Shown here piece by piece: positions 45,300 through 55,100 of a stretch of 64,000 bases of DNA. A model generated the notes under the pieces. It was not told where the DNA came from and did not search any database. It was given only the letters and a program-made list of their open reading frames with translations. Source of the stretch: Streptomyces sp. f51 (GTDB lineage Bacteria; Actinomycetota; Actinomycetes; Streptomycetales; Streptomycetaceae); assembly GCF_037940415.1 (NCBI RefSeq), contig NZ_CP149798.1, forward strand, positions 7,349,001 through 7,413,000. Direction: 5' to 3'. The position numbers and the translations under genes were made by a program. Within the stretch, counting starts at the first letter, position 1. Every line of letters begins with the position of its first letter.

Positions 45300-47552
45300 G
45301 TGAACCGATCCCAGCACGTCAGAGGGCTGATCGCCCTCGCTGCCGTCGCCCTTTCCCTGTATGTCGCGCTCACTGTGCCCGTCCACCTCGGACTCGATCT
45401 GCGGGGCGGTACCCAGATCGTGCTGGAGACCCGCCCCACCGCCGATGCCGATGCCGATGCCGATGCCGATGCCGATGCCGACGACGAGGCGACGGACCGT
45501 ACGGTGGAGGTACTGCGGGGCCGTATCGACGCGCTCGGTGTCGCCGAGCCGACCATCGTGCGCTCCGGCAGCGACCGGATCGTCGTCGAGCTGCCCGGTC
45601 TCCAGGATCCCCGCGAGGCGTCCGACGTGCTCGGACGTACCGCGCGGCTGTCCTTCCACCAGGTGCTCGGCACGGCAGCCGACGCTCACGACGGGCCCGG
45701 ACCGCTGCCGAAACGGCCTCACGAGCAAGTGATCGCCGACGAGTCCGGCCAGGGGCTGCGCCTCAAGGCGGCCTCACTGACGGGCAAGGACGTCGAGAAG
45801 GCGGTCGCCGCCTTCGACCAGCAGGGCGGTGCCGGCTGGCACGTCACCGTCGACTTCAAGGGAGCCGGCGAGACGGGCTGGGCCCGCCTGACCGGCGAGG
45901 CGGCCTGCCACCCCGCCGGCGATCCGGGCCGCCGGGTCGCCATCGTCCTGGACGGCAGGATCATCTCTTCGCCGCAGGTCGCCCCCTCCGTCAGCTGCCG
46001 GTCCGGCATCGTCGGCGGCTCCACCCAGATCACCGGGACGTTCGACGCCCGCGAGGCCAAGGATCTGGCCCTGCTCGTCAACGGGGGCGCCCTGCCGGTG
46101 CCGGTCGAGACCGTCGAGCAGCGCACAGTCGGCCCCACCCTGGGCGCGCGGGCCATCACGGCCAGTGCCTGGGCCGCTGCCATCGGCACCGCCCTGACCT
46201 CGCTGTTCATCATCGCCGTCTACCGGATCATGGGGATCCTGGCCACCGTCGCGCTGGCCTGCTACGGCCTCATCTCCTACGCCGCCCTCGCCGTCCTCGG
46301 CGCCACCCTGACCCTCCCGGGCCTCGCCGGGTTCGTGCTGGCCATCGGCATGGCGGTCGACGCCAACGTGCTCGTCTTCGAACGCGCCCGCGAGGAGTAC
46401 GCCTCCCGCCTCCGCCCCACCCCGCGGTCGTCCCTGACCGCGGGATTCCGCAGGGCCTTCAGCGCCATCGCCGACTCCAACATCACCACCCTCATCGCCG
46501 CCGGCCTCCTGTTCTTCCTGGCCTCGGGGCCGGTGCGCGGCTTCGGTGTCACGCTGGGGATCGGCGTCCTCGCGTCCATGGTCAGCGCGCTGGTCATCAC
46601 CCGGGCCCTCGCCGACCTCGTCGTCGCCCGCCCCGGTCTGCGCCGCCGCCCCCACCTCACCGGCATCGCCCACACCGGCGCCGTCCGCGCCCGCCTCGCC
46701 CGCACCGAGCCGGACCTGATGCGCCACGCGCGCCGCTGGCTGGCCGTGTCCGCCGCCGCACTCGTCCTCGCCGCCTCCGGCATCGCCGTGCGCGGCCTCG
46801 ACTTCGGTGTCGAATTCACCGGCGGCCGCCTCGTCGAGTACGCCACAGCAGCTCCCGTCGACCCCGACCGGGCCCGTACGGCGCTCGCCGACGCCGGATT
46901 CCCCCGGGCCGTCGTCCAGACCTCCGGAGAGAGCCGGCTCACCGTCCGCACCGAGCATCTGACCGACACCCAGGCGGTCACCATCGACGACACGGTCGGC
47001 GACCTGGCGGGCCGAGCCGACAAGATCCGCGACGAAACCATCGGAGCCAGCCTCGGCAAGGAGCTGCGCCAAGGTGCCCTCATCGCCCTCCTGGTCGCGC
47101 TGGGCGCCCAACTCGTCTATCTCGCCGCACGCTTCCGCTGGCTCCTCGGGACCTCCGCCGTCGCCGCACTCGCCCACGACGCCGTGATCCTCGTCGGCGT
47201 CTTCGCCTGGCTCGGCAAGCCCGTCGACGGCGTCTTCGTGGCCGCGCTCCTCACGGTGATCGGCTACTCGGTCAACGACTCCGTCGTCGTCTTCGACCGG
47301 ATCAGGGAACTCGGCCGCCGCGACCGCGGGGAGCCCTTCGCGCGTGTCGCCAACCGGGCTCTCCTGGAGACCCTGCCCCGCACGGTCAACACCGGCATGG
47401 GCGCCGCGTTCATCCTCACCGCGCTGGCCGTCCTCGGCGGCGACACCCTGACCGACTTCGCTCTCGCCCTGCTCATCGGGCTCGTGGTGGGCACCTACTC
47501 CTCGATGTTCACCGCCACACCCCTGGCCATCGCACTGCACCAGCGCACGTGA
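45300..47552 (+). CDS. secDF: SecDF fusion protein translocase component
   Basis: 750 aa from GTG 45300, preceded by GGAGG. SecD half: TM1, LGLDLRGGTQIVLETRP, P1 domain with VEVLRGRIDALGVAEPTIVRSGSDRIVVELPG, and TM bundle with GMAVDANVLVFERAREE. SecF half: LDFGVEFTGGRLVEY and VIGYSVNDSVVVFDRIRE. SecDF uses proton motive force to pull translocating proteins across the membrane. A (Asp-Ala)n stretch (DADADADADADADADD, about residues 49-64) lies before the P1 head. Because Streptomyces normally also has a secD-secF locus near ruvC, this is probably a second paralogue; I recall such a copy with kinase and DksA-like genes in S. coelicolor. Control by the upstream kinase is inferred. Confidence 0.92.
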   Translation: MNRSQHVRGLIALAAVALSLYVALTVPVHLGLDLRGGTQIVLETRPTADADADADADADADDEATDRTVEVLRGRIDALGVAEPTIVRSGSDRIVVELPGLQDPREASDVLGRTARLSFHQVLGTAADAHDGPGPLPKRPHEQVIADESGQGLRLKAASLTGKDVEKAVAAFDQQGGAGWHVTVDFKGAGETGWARLTGEAACHPAGDPGRRVAIVLDGRIISSPQVAPSVSCRSGIVGGSTQITGTFDAREAKDLALLVNGGALPVPVETVEQRTVGPTLGARAITASAWAAAIGTALTSLFIIAVYRIMGILATVALACYGLISYAALAVLGATLTLPGLAGFVLAIGMAVDANVLVFERAREEYASRLRPTPRSSLTAGFRRAFSAIADSNITTLIAAGLLFFLASGPVRGFGVTLGIGVLASMVSALVITRALADLVVARPGLRRRPHLTGIAHTGAVRARLARTEPDLMRHARRWLAVSAAALVLAASGIAVRGLDFGVEFTGGRLVEYATAAPVDPDRARTALADAGFPRAVVQTSGESRLTVRTEHLTDTQAVTIDDTVGDLAGRADKIRDETIGASLGKELRQGALIALLVALGAQLVYLAARFRWLLGTSAVAALAHDAVILVGVFAWLGKPVDGVFVAALLTVIGYSVNDSVVVFDRIRELGRRDRGEPFARVANRALLETLPRTVNTGMGAAFILTALAVLGGDTLTDFALALLIGLVVGTYSSMFTATPLAIALHQRT
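45443..45481 (+). repeat. Hexanucleotide GATGCC microsatellite in secDF
   Basis: About six GATGCC units in tandem code for the Asp-Ala run. Slippage would add or remove Asp-Ala pairs without changing frame. Confidence 0.7.
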
Positions 47553-47592
47553 AGGTGGCCGGTGCCATGCCCGATTCCCGGGAAGCCTCCCG

Positions 47593-47615
47593 CATATCGT
47601 CAACTTGACGATATG
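47593..47615. promoter_or_regulatory. 23-bp perfect palindrome
   Basis: CATATCGTCAA (47593-47603) and TTGACGATATG (47605-47615) around a single C. It lies 99 bp before the gene starting at 47714 and overlaps a possible -35 (TTGACG). A strong operator candidate; no obvious regulator gene is adjacent, so a global or distant regulator may bind it. Confidence 0.6.
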
Positions 47616-47713
47616 GTGAACGTGTCGTCGGGTGGGCCCGTGCGGACGCCGTACTTCCGTGTGTCCGTACGCCCGTCCCCGCATCCCTTGAACCGGCTGA
47701 CTCGGAGGATCCT

Positions 47714-48508
47714 GTGACACTCGGCGAAGACACCCCCGGCACGGTGGCCGTCCGCCGCGAACGGCTCGTGCCGGGCGACCCCGCCTGGCTCTGGGACTTC
47801 CACGGGGCGCACTCCCTGCTTCTCGCCCCCCTCGCCGCGGCGGCCGAGCGGGAACCGGCCCAACTGCCGGACGGAGTCGACCCGGTGGCGGCCCTGACGG
47901 CGTGGCAGGCCCTGTGCGCCGCCCTCCCCGAAGCGCTGCGCGCGTACGTCCCCGAGCCCGCAGATGACGTCACCGAAACCGCGGACCGTACGGAGCGCAC
48001 GGGCCCCGCGGCACCGGCGGGCGACGGTGTGTACGGGCAGGCCGAGGAGGAACGCGACCGGGTCGCCCGCGGAAGCGGCCTGCGGGACCCCGACGGGCGC
48101 GAGCACATACCCGTACACCTGGTGGAGCTCGCGGTGCGCGACCTGGACACGCTCAGGGCCCTGCTGGACCGCCTGACGCGGGTCGTCGCCGGGCGGCTGC
48201 ACGGTGCCGCGCTCCTGGACCGGATCGCCGAGCAACACCCCTACCCGCTCGGCCCGTCCACCGCGTCGAGCCTGTGCGGCCATCTGCGGATCCTGCTGGA
48301 CACCCTGGGTCCCGAGCCGGCGCCGGAGGATCTGGCCCTGTTGCGGCCGCTGCTCGCCCCGCCCGCTCGCACGGACTCGGGCGAACCGGCCTCGCGGGTG
48401 CTGACCACCGAACAGGAGGCCGCGTACCGGCGCTTCGCGCACCGGGTCGCCGATGCCGTCCACCCCGGCGATCTCCGCGAAAGCGCGGCCTTCGCCTGGC
48501 GGTACTGA
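47714..48508 (+). CDS. Hypothetical protein, 264 aa
   Basis: GTG start. N-terminal VRRERLVPGDPAWLWDFHGAHSLLLAPLAAAAE, then a region rich in Asp/Thr/Glu (about 80-125) and helical C-terminus (VHLVELAVRDLDTLRALLDRLTRVVAGRLHGAALLDRIAEQHP). No signal peptide or TM helix. The Trp/Phe-rich start and Leu-rich helices suggest a soluble helical bundle. No family recognised. Transcription probably starts near the 23-bp palindrome. Downstream a short gene at 48787 lies on the same strand. Confidence 0.6.
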   Translation: MTLGEDTPGTVAVRRERLVPGDPAWLWDFHGAHSLLLAPLAAAAEREPAQLPDGVDPVAALTAWQALCAALPEALRAYVPEPADDVTETADRTERTGPAAPAGDGVYGQAEEERDRVARGSGLRDPDGREHIPVHLVELAVRDLDTLRALLDRLTRVVAGRLHGAALLDRIAEQHPYPLGPSTASSLCGHLRILLDTLGPEPAPEDLALLRPLLAPPARTDSGEPASRVLTTEQEAAYRRFAHRVADAVHPGDLRESAAFAWRY

Positions 48509-48786
48509 CGGACCACTCCCTGGACGCGAGTGCCGAGCGCGGCACCAGTGTGGCCGGATGCACATTCCTCGCCGCCGGGGGAGCGGGCCGGGTCGAACAG
48601 CCGCTCCTGTGTGTGCTGTTGGGGCCGGAAGCGGGCAGGGGAAGCGGTGTGCGGCCGGTCGGCCGCGGGCCGGCAGGGGTTCGGTGGGCGCAGCAGTGTC
48701 CCGAGCGGGACCTGAGGGGGCCCCGAGGCCCGTACACTCGGCAACCGCCTCCGTGTCCGGCGCGAGGCACCGACAGGAAGGACGCG
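48509..48786. other. Intergenic spacer without recognisable gene
   Basis: About 280 bp. Should contain the promoter of the small gene at 48787; AGGAAGGA just before 48787 is the only clear signal. No other ORF has supporting features. Confidence 0.5.
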
Positions 48787-48999
48787 TTGTCCGTGTTCCA
48801 GGAAGCCCCGATCTACCGCCAGCTCGTCGCGGAGCGCGGTGACGTCCCCGCGCAGGTCCGAGGTGAGGCCGAGCGGATTCGCAGCGACCTGCAACGGGTG
48901 ATGCCGCCCCTGCGGACTTCGGCGCCCGCCCCGACCGAGAGCTCCTGGACCGGCGCTCCCGCCGGCCTGGCGCTCCCGCCCGGCACGCAGCAGGGCTGA
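48787..48999 (+). CDS. Small conserved actinobacterial protein, 70 aa
   Basis: TTG start at 48787, 6 nt after AGGAAGGA, a strong ribosome-binding site that decides the start. Sequence LSVFQEAPIYRQLVAERGDVPAQVRGEAERIRSDLQRVM matches a small protein family found across Streptomyces that I know only as hypothetical. The first 40 residues are probably helical; the Pro/Thr/Ala tail is disordered. Function unknown. A terminator stem follows at 49019. Confidence 0.7.
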   Translation: MSVFQEAPIYRQLVAERGDVPAQVRGEAERIRSDLQRVMPPLRTSAPAPTESSWTGAPAGLALPPGTQQG

Positions 49000-49018
49000 C
49001 CCGCCCCTCACCGCCCGA

Positions 49019-49053
49019 CAGCGGCCCGGAAGCAGACCGCTTCCGGGCCGCTG
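49019..49053. terminator. Strong bidirectional terminator
   Basis: 15-bp perfect arms CAGCGGCCCGGAAGC / GCTTCCGGGCCGCTG around AGACC, between the small gene (stop 48999) and the convergent giant gene (stop 49081). Confidence 0.85.
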
Positions 49054-49080
49054 CCGCGACCGGTCCGCTGCGGCGCGGTC

Positions 49081-52000
49081 CTAGGGCACGTGACCGTTCA
49101 CGGCCGCCTCGGTGACCGGGCTGCGTCGGCCCAGCGGGTCCACGACGACCAGGGCATAGCGGGCGTACGCCGGAACCGGTGCCGCGTCCTGCCACGACAG
49201 GGCGTCGGAGGCGACGGACAGAACCGCCAGCTCCCGCGGCACGCTGTCGGGCGCGCCCCGGTAGATCTCCAGCCGGTACGGGCTGACGGACGCGGGATGC
49301 GTGGTCGGAAGGCCGCTGAACGCGAGCGTCACCGAACCGTCCGCCGCCGTGGTGAGCACGGGAGCGGCCGGAGCCGTCGGCGGACCCGCCGGAACCAGCA
49401 GGGACACCGCGGGCAGGGACGGCTCGCTCCAGGTCCCCTCCGCGTCGTCCCCGATCGCTCCCCATACGGGTTCCACGCCCCCGTCGACGGGTACGGCGGC
49501 GGTCCCCGGCGGCAGGGACGGCTCGGCGGGGTAGCGCACCTCGGCGTACCAGTCGGTGTGCGCGAAGGGGCTGAGCGCGCTCGCCGGTACCGTCACCTGC
49601 GCCGTCCACGGCGCGCCGTCGACCGGTGCGGTCAGCTCCCCGGTCGTCCACACCGGCGCGAACCGACGGTCGGCACCGGTACGGGTACGCCGGATCCGGA
49701 ACTCCGGCGCACGGCCCGCCGCCCCTGCGAGCAGTTCGGTCCGCAGCCCCCGGGCCCGTACGGTGAGGGTCAGCCCGCCGTCCGGGGCGGTGACGGCGTC
49801 CACGAGGGGCGGCTGCGGCCGGTCGGCCCGGGGGACGGCGACCGGGACGAGACCGCACGTCGCGAACGGCGGCTCCGCGCCACCGGCCGTGAGCGGGACG
49901 ATCCGCACGAACTGGACGCTGCGCAGCCCCCCGGGCAGCCGGGTGGAGTAGTGGACCGTGCCGTCCGCCTCCGTGGCACCGCCGGTCTCCCCGAGGAAGG
50001 TGAACACCCCTTTGTCGGTGAGACGGTCGCGGACGGCGTGCAGCCGCTGTGCCTGCGCGGCCCTGACGGAATCGGCCGGGGGGAGGGCGACGGGCGGGAC
50101 GAGTGACCCGGCCAGACGGCGCGCGTCACCGAGGTAGACCCGGTAGCGGGCCGCGCCCGTTCGCGGAGGCCAGCGCAGCGACAGTTCGGCCGTGCCCGTG
50201 GAGTCCGCCCCCGAGGTCCAGACGAGCGTCGGCGATGTGGGCACGCTGTGCGGGGAGCGGGCGTCATGGGTGGCCACGAGGACGGTGGACTTCGCCGAGG
50301 GAGTGCCCTGGGCGTCGACGAACCAGGCGACGACCGGGACTCCGCGCCGCTGTCCGACGGCGAAGGCCGTGGGCCGGGCTTCCAGAAGCACCACTTGGTT
50401 CTCGGCGACGGATTCGGCGGGGAGCGCGATCCCGTCGGCCTCGACCCACAGTTCGCGGACGGGCGAGCCGCCCGGGGCCGTGTGCCCGGAGTCCGGGACG
50501 GCGCAGCGCAGCCGGAGCGTGCCGGGCACGCGCGGCGCGCTCGTCCCGTCGTCGGCGTCCGCGTCGAAGGTCGCCTCGATTACGGGCGGCGGCGGGGCGG
50601 GCCGGTCCGGCAGAGGTGCGGTGAGATCGGAGCCTTCGGACCACTGGCCGAACTCGTCGGCGCCCCACACCCGCCAGCCCGCGCCGTCGGGGTCGGCGGG
50701 GACCGCCCCGTCGGCCAGGGTCCGGCGGTTGTTGCCGGCCCAGTTCGGTACGAGCGCCAGGGCGCGGCTGACGTACCCCTCGCCCGGCGGGGGCTCGAAT
50801 CGGTTCAGCGGCGCGGCGGGTCCTGGAGCGGTCCGCACGCATCCGACCATGCCCCGGGCCGGCTCGTCGCCGAGGGACAGGGTCTGCCGCCAGCTCTCGG
50901 GTCCGGGCCGCCCGGGATTCTCCCGCGGATTCCAGGCCCCCGGGGAGTCGGCGGCGAGCCGGAAGGGGTCGGGCGGGTCCTGCTGCGCGTCGCCCGGGGC
51001 GACAGCGAGGGTCAGGAGAGTGCGGCACGTCCAGGGGCCGGAGTCACCGCCGTCCACGTCCGAAAGGCCGGCGATGAGGTCGGGCGCGTCGGGGAAGAGG
51101 GCGTCGAGCGTCTGGTCGAGGCCGCCGGGCAGTGCGGGCGGGGGTCCGAGCACGTCGCCCAGGGTGACCGGTCCGGTGAAGGCACTGCCCGCTTCCCGGA
51201 CCACGCGCCGTTCCTGGACCGCCCAGCGGGCCGCGACGAGCCAGAGGTTGCAGTCCTCGACCGGTCCGGTGGAGCCGAAGGGAACCAGGGTCGCCAGCCC
51301 GAGATAGCGGGCCGTCTGCGGGTCCACGGACATGGTCAGCAGCGACGGGGTCACCGGGGCCGTGGCACGGCCGGTCCGGCCGTCGTCCAGGGTGAGCAGA
51401 TCGCCGAAGGAGGCGAGGGCCGGTGCCGTGGCGGGATCGCTCCAGCCGCTGGAGAGCCACGGGTCGATGAACTCGGGCCCGATCCGCTCCATCGTCCTGT
51501 CGGTGTCCGCGCTGGGATCGGGTCCCGAAGGGTCAGGACCGTACTCGTCCGGCGGGCCGAGCCGGGGCGGGACGGCCGCGGCGACACGGTCCCGTGCGGC
51601 GCCCCGCGGGGAGGTGCGCGGATCAGGGGCGTACCAGTACGGCGGAAGCTCGATCGGCAGCCCGAACACCTCGGGGCGAAGGTCGCCGAGGCCCGACAGG
51701 TTCACGGACGACTGTCGTACGCCCAGGGTCTCGCCGATGGTTCCGGCGCCGGTCGCCCGCAGCCGGACGACGGGTGTGTGGCCGAAGCGGTAGGACGCCG
51801 AGGTCCGGGTGGCGACGACCCGGTCGCCCCCGCCCGCCGTGCGGTTCGCGTCCAGCAGGTCCATCCGCAGCCCCCGGTCGTCGGGCACCGAGACCTCGGC
51901 CCAGACGTACGGGTCGTCGGCGGGGACGCCGAAGAGGCAGCCCTCGGCCCGCCCGCCGGCGTCCTCCAGCTCGAACGGGACGGTCAGGCGCTGTCCGCGG

Positions 52001-52194
52001 ACGTCCCGCCACACGACCTGCGTCCGTTCCGTCTCGAAGCCGGACAACCGCCAGGCGGCGAAGGGGTGCAGCGGGAACCCGAGCCAGGGACTGACCCGCA
52101 CACGGAGGTGGAAGCCCTCGGCCAGCCAGGTCGTGTCGCTCGCGGCGAGGGCGCCGGCCCGGAACAGCGAGGGCGGGGCGATGGGGGTGCTCAT
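49081..52194 (-). CDS. Giant protein A, 1037 aa, with fibronectin III-like repeats
   Basis: ATG 52194 overlaps the stop of giant protein B (ATGA), so both are coupled. No signal peptide or TM. The N-terminus (WLAEGFHLRVRVSPWLGFPLHPFAAWRLSGFETERTQVVWRDVRGQRLTVPFELEDAG) has a conserved-looking beta module. The central part (about 190-520) has Pro/Asp-rich stretches and WNPREN, LAVAPGDA; the C-terminal 400 residues contain beta-sandwich-like segments (AELSLRWPPRTGAARYRVYLGDARRLAG; PVLTTAADGSVTLAFSGLPTTHPASVSPYRLEIYRG) similar to fibronectin III. Six or more such modules would form an extended rod. No family recognised; possibly a structural or adhesive subunit of the neighbouring 1767-aa protein. 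Confidence 0.75.
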   Translation of the reverse strand: MSTPIAPPSLFRAGALAASDTTWLAEGFHLRVRVSPWLGFPLHPFAAWRLSGFETERTQVVWRDVRGQRLTVPFELEDAGGRAEGCLFGVPADDPYVWAEVSVPDDRGLRMDLLDANRTAGGGDRVVATRTSASYRFGHTPVVRLRATGAGTIGETLGVRQSSVNLSGLGDLRPEVFGLPIELPPYWYAPDPRTSPRGAARDRVAAAVPPRLGPPDEYGPDPSGPDPSADTDRTMERIGPEFIDPWLSSGWSDPATAPALASFGDLLTLDDGRTGRATAPVTPSLLTMSVDPQTARYLGLATLVPFGSTGPVEDCNLWLVAARWAVQERRVVREAGSAFTGPVTLGDVLGPPPALPGGLDQTLDALFPDAPDLIAGLSDVDGGDSGPWTCRTLLTLAVAPGDAQQDPPDPFRLAADSPGAWNPRENPGRPGPESWRQTLSLGDEPARGMVGCVRTAPGPAAPLNRFEPPPGEGYVSRALALVPNWAGNNRRTLADGAVPADPDGAGWRVWGADEFGQWSEGSDLTAPLPDRPAPPPPVIEATFDADADDGTSAPRVPGTLRLRCAVPDSGHTAPGGSPVRELWVEADGIALPAESVAENQVVLLEARPTAFAVGQRRGVPVVAWFVDAQGTPSAKSTVLVATHDARSPHSVPTSPTLVWTSGADSTGTAELSLRWPPRTGAARYRVYLGDARRLAGSLVPPVALPPADSVRAAQAQRLHAVRDRLTDKGVFTFLGETGGATEADGTVHYSTRLPGGLRSVQFVRIVPLTAGGAEPPFATCGLVPVAVPRADRPQPPLVDAVTAPDGGLTLTVRARGLRTELLAGAAGRAPEFRIRRTRTGADRRFAPVWTTGELTAPVDGAPWTAQVTVPASALSPFAHTDWYAEVRYPAEPSLPPGTAAVPVDGGVEPVWGAIGDDAEGTWSEPSLPAVSLLVPAGPPTAPAAPVLTTAADGSVTLAFSGLPTTHPASVSPYRLEIYRGAPDSVPRELAVLSVASDALSWQDAAPVPAYARYALVVVDPLGRRSPVTEAAVNGHVP

Positions 52195-55100
52195 GGCAGG
52201 TCCTCCGCGAAACCGGGCGTCGTCGGCACGGGGCAGACGACGTCCGCCGTCGTCGCCGTGGTGGCGGTCTCCAGCGGTACGTCCTGCACCGTCACGGACA
52301 GGGCGAGCGGACCGGCCGGCCGGAACGGTCCGGCGGTGAGGAAGAGGAGCCGGTCCCCCGAACCGCTGCGGATCACCGTCTCGAAGGCGTGCGGACCGCA
52401 GCGCAGACCGCCCACCCGTAGCCGTCCGCCGTAGCCGCTGATGCCGAGGGAGTCGGTCCTGTGCACCGGTTCGGGCGCTTCCACCAGCACGCCGTGGAGG
52501 GCCCAGACGCCGCCCTGGTCCACCCACAGCGCGCTCGTGCGTCCGGAGCGGACGGCCGCGAGCCGGTCGATCCCGAGCCGTACGAGGGCCTGTTCGAGAC
52601 CGCCGTCCGCCGTGGTGTCGCCCGGGGGCATCGGCACCTTCACGGCCCGCAGATCACCGGCGAGCCCGCCTCCGGTGCCGTCATGCGTGAAGCCGAGGTC
52701 CTCGAGGAGCTCCGGGGGACCGCTGTAGCGGGAGGTGCCGAAGATCCCGCCGCGGATCTCCGCGCCGCCCGTGTCCCCGGTGCCACCGGAATCGAGGAAC
52801 GGGAAGGCGAGGGAGAGTTCGTACGTGCTCAGCGGCTGGAGCGTGGGTCTGCCGCCCGCCGTCGCGCCGGGCTTCGGATAGGCGCAGCCACCGTACGCGC
52901 CGAGCTCCTTCTGGAGCAGCCGGTCCGCCGGTGACTGCGCCTCGGAGACGACGGCCTTCCAGAGATGCCCCGCGGCCGTGAAGGACTGTTCCTCGAACGG
53001 GTCCGGGTGCCCCTTGGTCGGGTCCGTGCGGCGGACCCGTACGACGGTGTCGTGGTCGTAGACGGCCGCCAGATCGGGAACGTGGTCGACCTCCAGCTGG
53101 ACGCCGACGGGGTCGCCGTGGAACCAGGCGCCGGCCTTGTCCCGGGGCATCCAGGACAGGACGTAGCGCTGGAGGTAGACGGGGTCGAAGCGGTCGGTCC
53201 GCCGGTGGACGCTCGGTGCGGCGACGAAGGCGCCGTAGTGGTTCCTGGCCAGCGCGCGTGACGCGGGGGTGGGCGGTGTGGGGCCCTGTACGTACTGCTC
53301 GCCGCCGCTGGGGGCGGGCCCCGACATGTCGGCGGTACGGAACCAGTAGCGGTCCGTGTGGTGGACCGGGTTTCCGTCCTTGCCGTCGCGCCGGCCCCGG
53401 CCGTCGACGCCGACGTCGAGGCGGTAGACGGTGCCGGGCCGCAGCATCGGCTGCGGGGTGACGGCGGCCGCCTTCGCCGCCGCGGTGCTCCCGGCCTGCC
53501 CGGCCGCGGACGTGGACGCCTCGGCGGTCTCCCACGCCTTGTGGGTGACGGCCCTGACTCCCAGTACCTGGGGGGCGAGCGCGGGGTGGTAGCTCAGGAG
53601 GACCCCCGTGTACTCCGTGCCGTCCCGCAGTTCGTAGCGCCGGACGAACGTGTCACCGCGTCCCTGCCGGTCGTCCGCGGGCGTGTACGGGAACGGCGTC
53701 GACGAACCGTCGGGACCGAGCAGCGCGACCTGCATCCGGTCCGCGAACCCGTCCGGCCAGAAGGGCAGTTGAAGCATCAGGCACGGGTCCCTGAGCTCCT
53801 CGGAGAAGGCGAGGAAGACGTCGATCCACACCTCTCCGACCCCGGGAGCGCTCTCCTGCGGGTCGCTGTCGTACGGCAGGCCGTCCACGTGCGGGAGGGC
53901 GAAGGCACCGGTGAACGGGCGCTCGGCCGTGGTCAGTTGCCCATCGAAGGAGACGGGCGTGCCGAGCCGCAGGGGGAAGGTGTACGGGAACAGGCCCGCG
54001 GTCGGGTCGTCCAGGGGGACGTGGCCCCAGACGGCGTCGACACCCGCGTCGAACACCGAGGCGTACGCGTTGGTCGCGGGCTCGGTGGGCAGCCGCCACG
54101 GGGTTCCCGGGCCGTGCCGGACGCCGAGTTCACCCAGGGCCCATCCGGGGTCGGGCTCGTACCGGGTGCGGCAGCGGTGTGCGATCTTCGGGGCGGGGTT
54201 GTTCGGATCGAGGGCGCCGCCGTCGGCCAGTTTGCGCGTCCACAGGGCCGACTCCCAGGTGAGCAGCGCCAGTTCGCGCGCGCCGCGTTGCCCGGGCGCT
54301 CCGGCTTTGATGTCCTGCCAGGCGGCGTCGAGCGGCCCGTCGACCGGTGTCTCGGCACCGGTCGCGGGGTCGACCGCGGTCAGATCGAGCGAGGTGAGGG
54401 TGTAGGTGTGGCTGATCCGGTCGTTGCCGACGACTCCGTCCCCGATCTCGGCGGCGGCCCAGGCCAGATCGGCGCTGAAGGGGCCCGGCTGAAGGCCGTC
54501 GGCCGGTCCGGTGGTGAACTGGAGCAGGGGAATGGCGTCCGGCCACACGGTGGGCAGGGAGTCCGTCGGCGGCCGGGTCTCGGACCGTACGGCGACGGCC
54601 GTCGTGGTGTAGCGGTGGTCGGCGAGCGCGACCGATTCGAGCGGCCAGTCGACCGGGTCGGGGATCGTGTCGCCCTTCGTGCCGAGTTCGACGCCGGCAC
54701 AGCCCTGGAGGCTGAAGAAGAACAGGTCGACCTCGCCGCAGACCTTGAACTGGATCCAGGTGTCGCCGAGTTCGGGGGCGACCTGGAACGTCACCTCCGC
54801 ACTGGCGCCGATGGAGACCGGCCCCAGATGCAGGCTGCCGGACAGGTGGCCGACGCCGGCCAGCAGGACGGGCCGGGTGCCGAGGGCCAGCAGGACGGAG
54901 GCGCTGACGTCGACGTGGATGAGCGGGATGCCGAATCGGGCGGTGAACCCGGCGCCGAAGCCGAGCGAGAACCCGGCCGGTGACAGCGCGGGGTCGCCGC
55001 CCAGATGCGGGATCCCGTCGCCCTCGACCATCAGATAGGCCCACGCGCCGATGGGGAAGAAGTCGGGCAGCACTCGTACTTGAAGCGGTCCCGGTCCGCG

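Noticed and set aside
52195..52527. N-terminal extension of giant protein A to 52527
   Set aside because: Overlaps the coding end of giant protein B by 330 bp; ATG 52194 gives the usual ATGA coupling.
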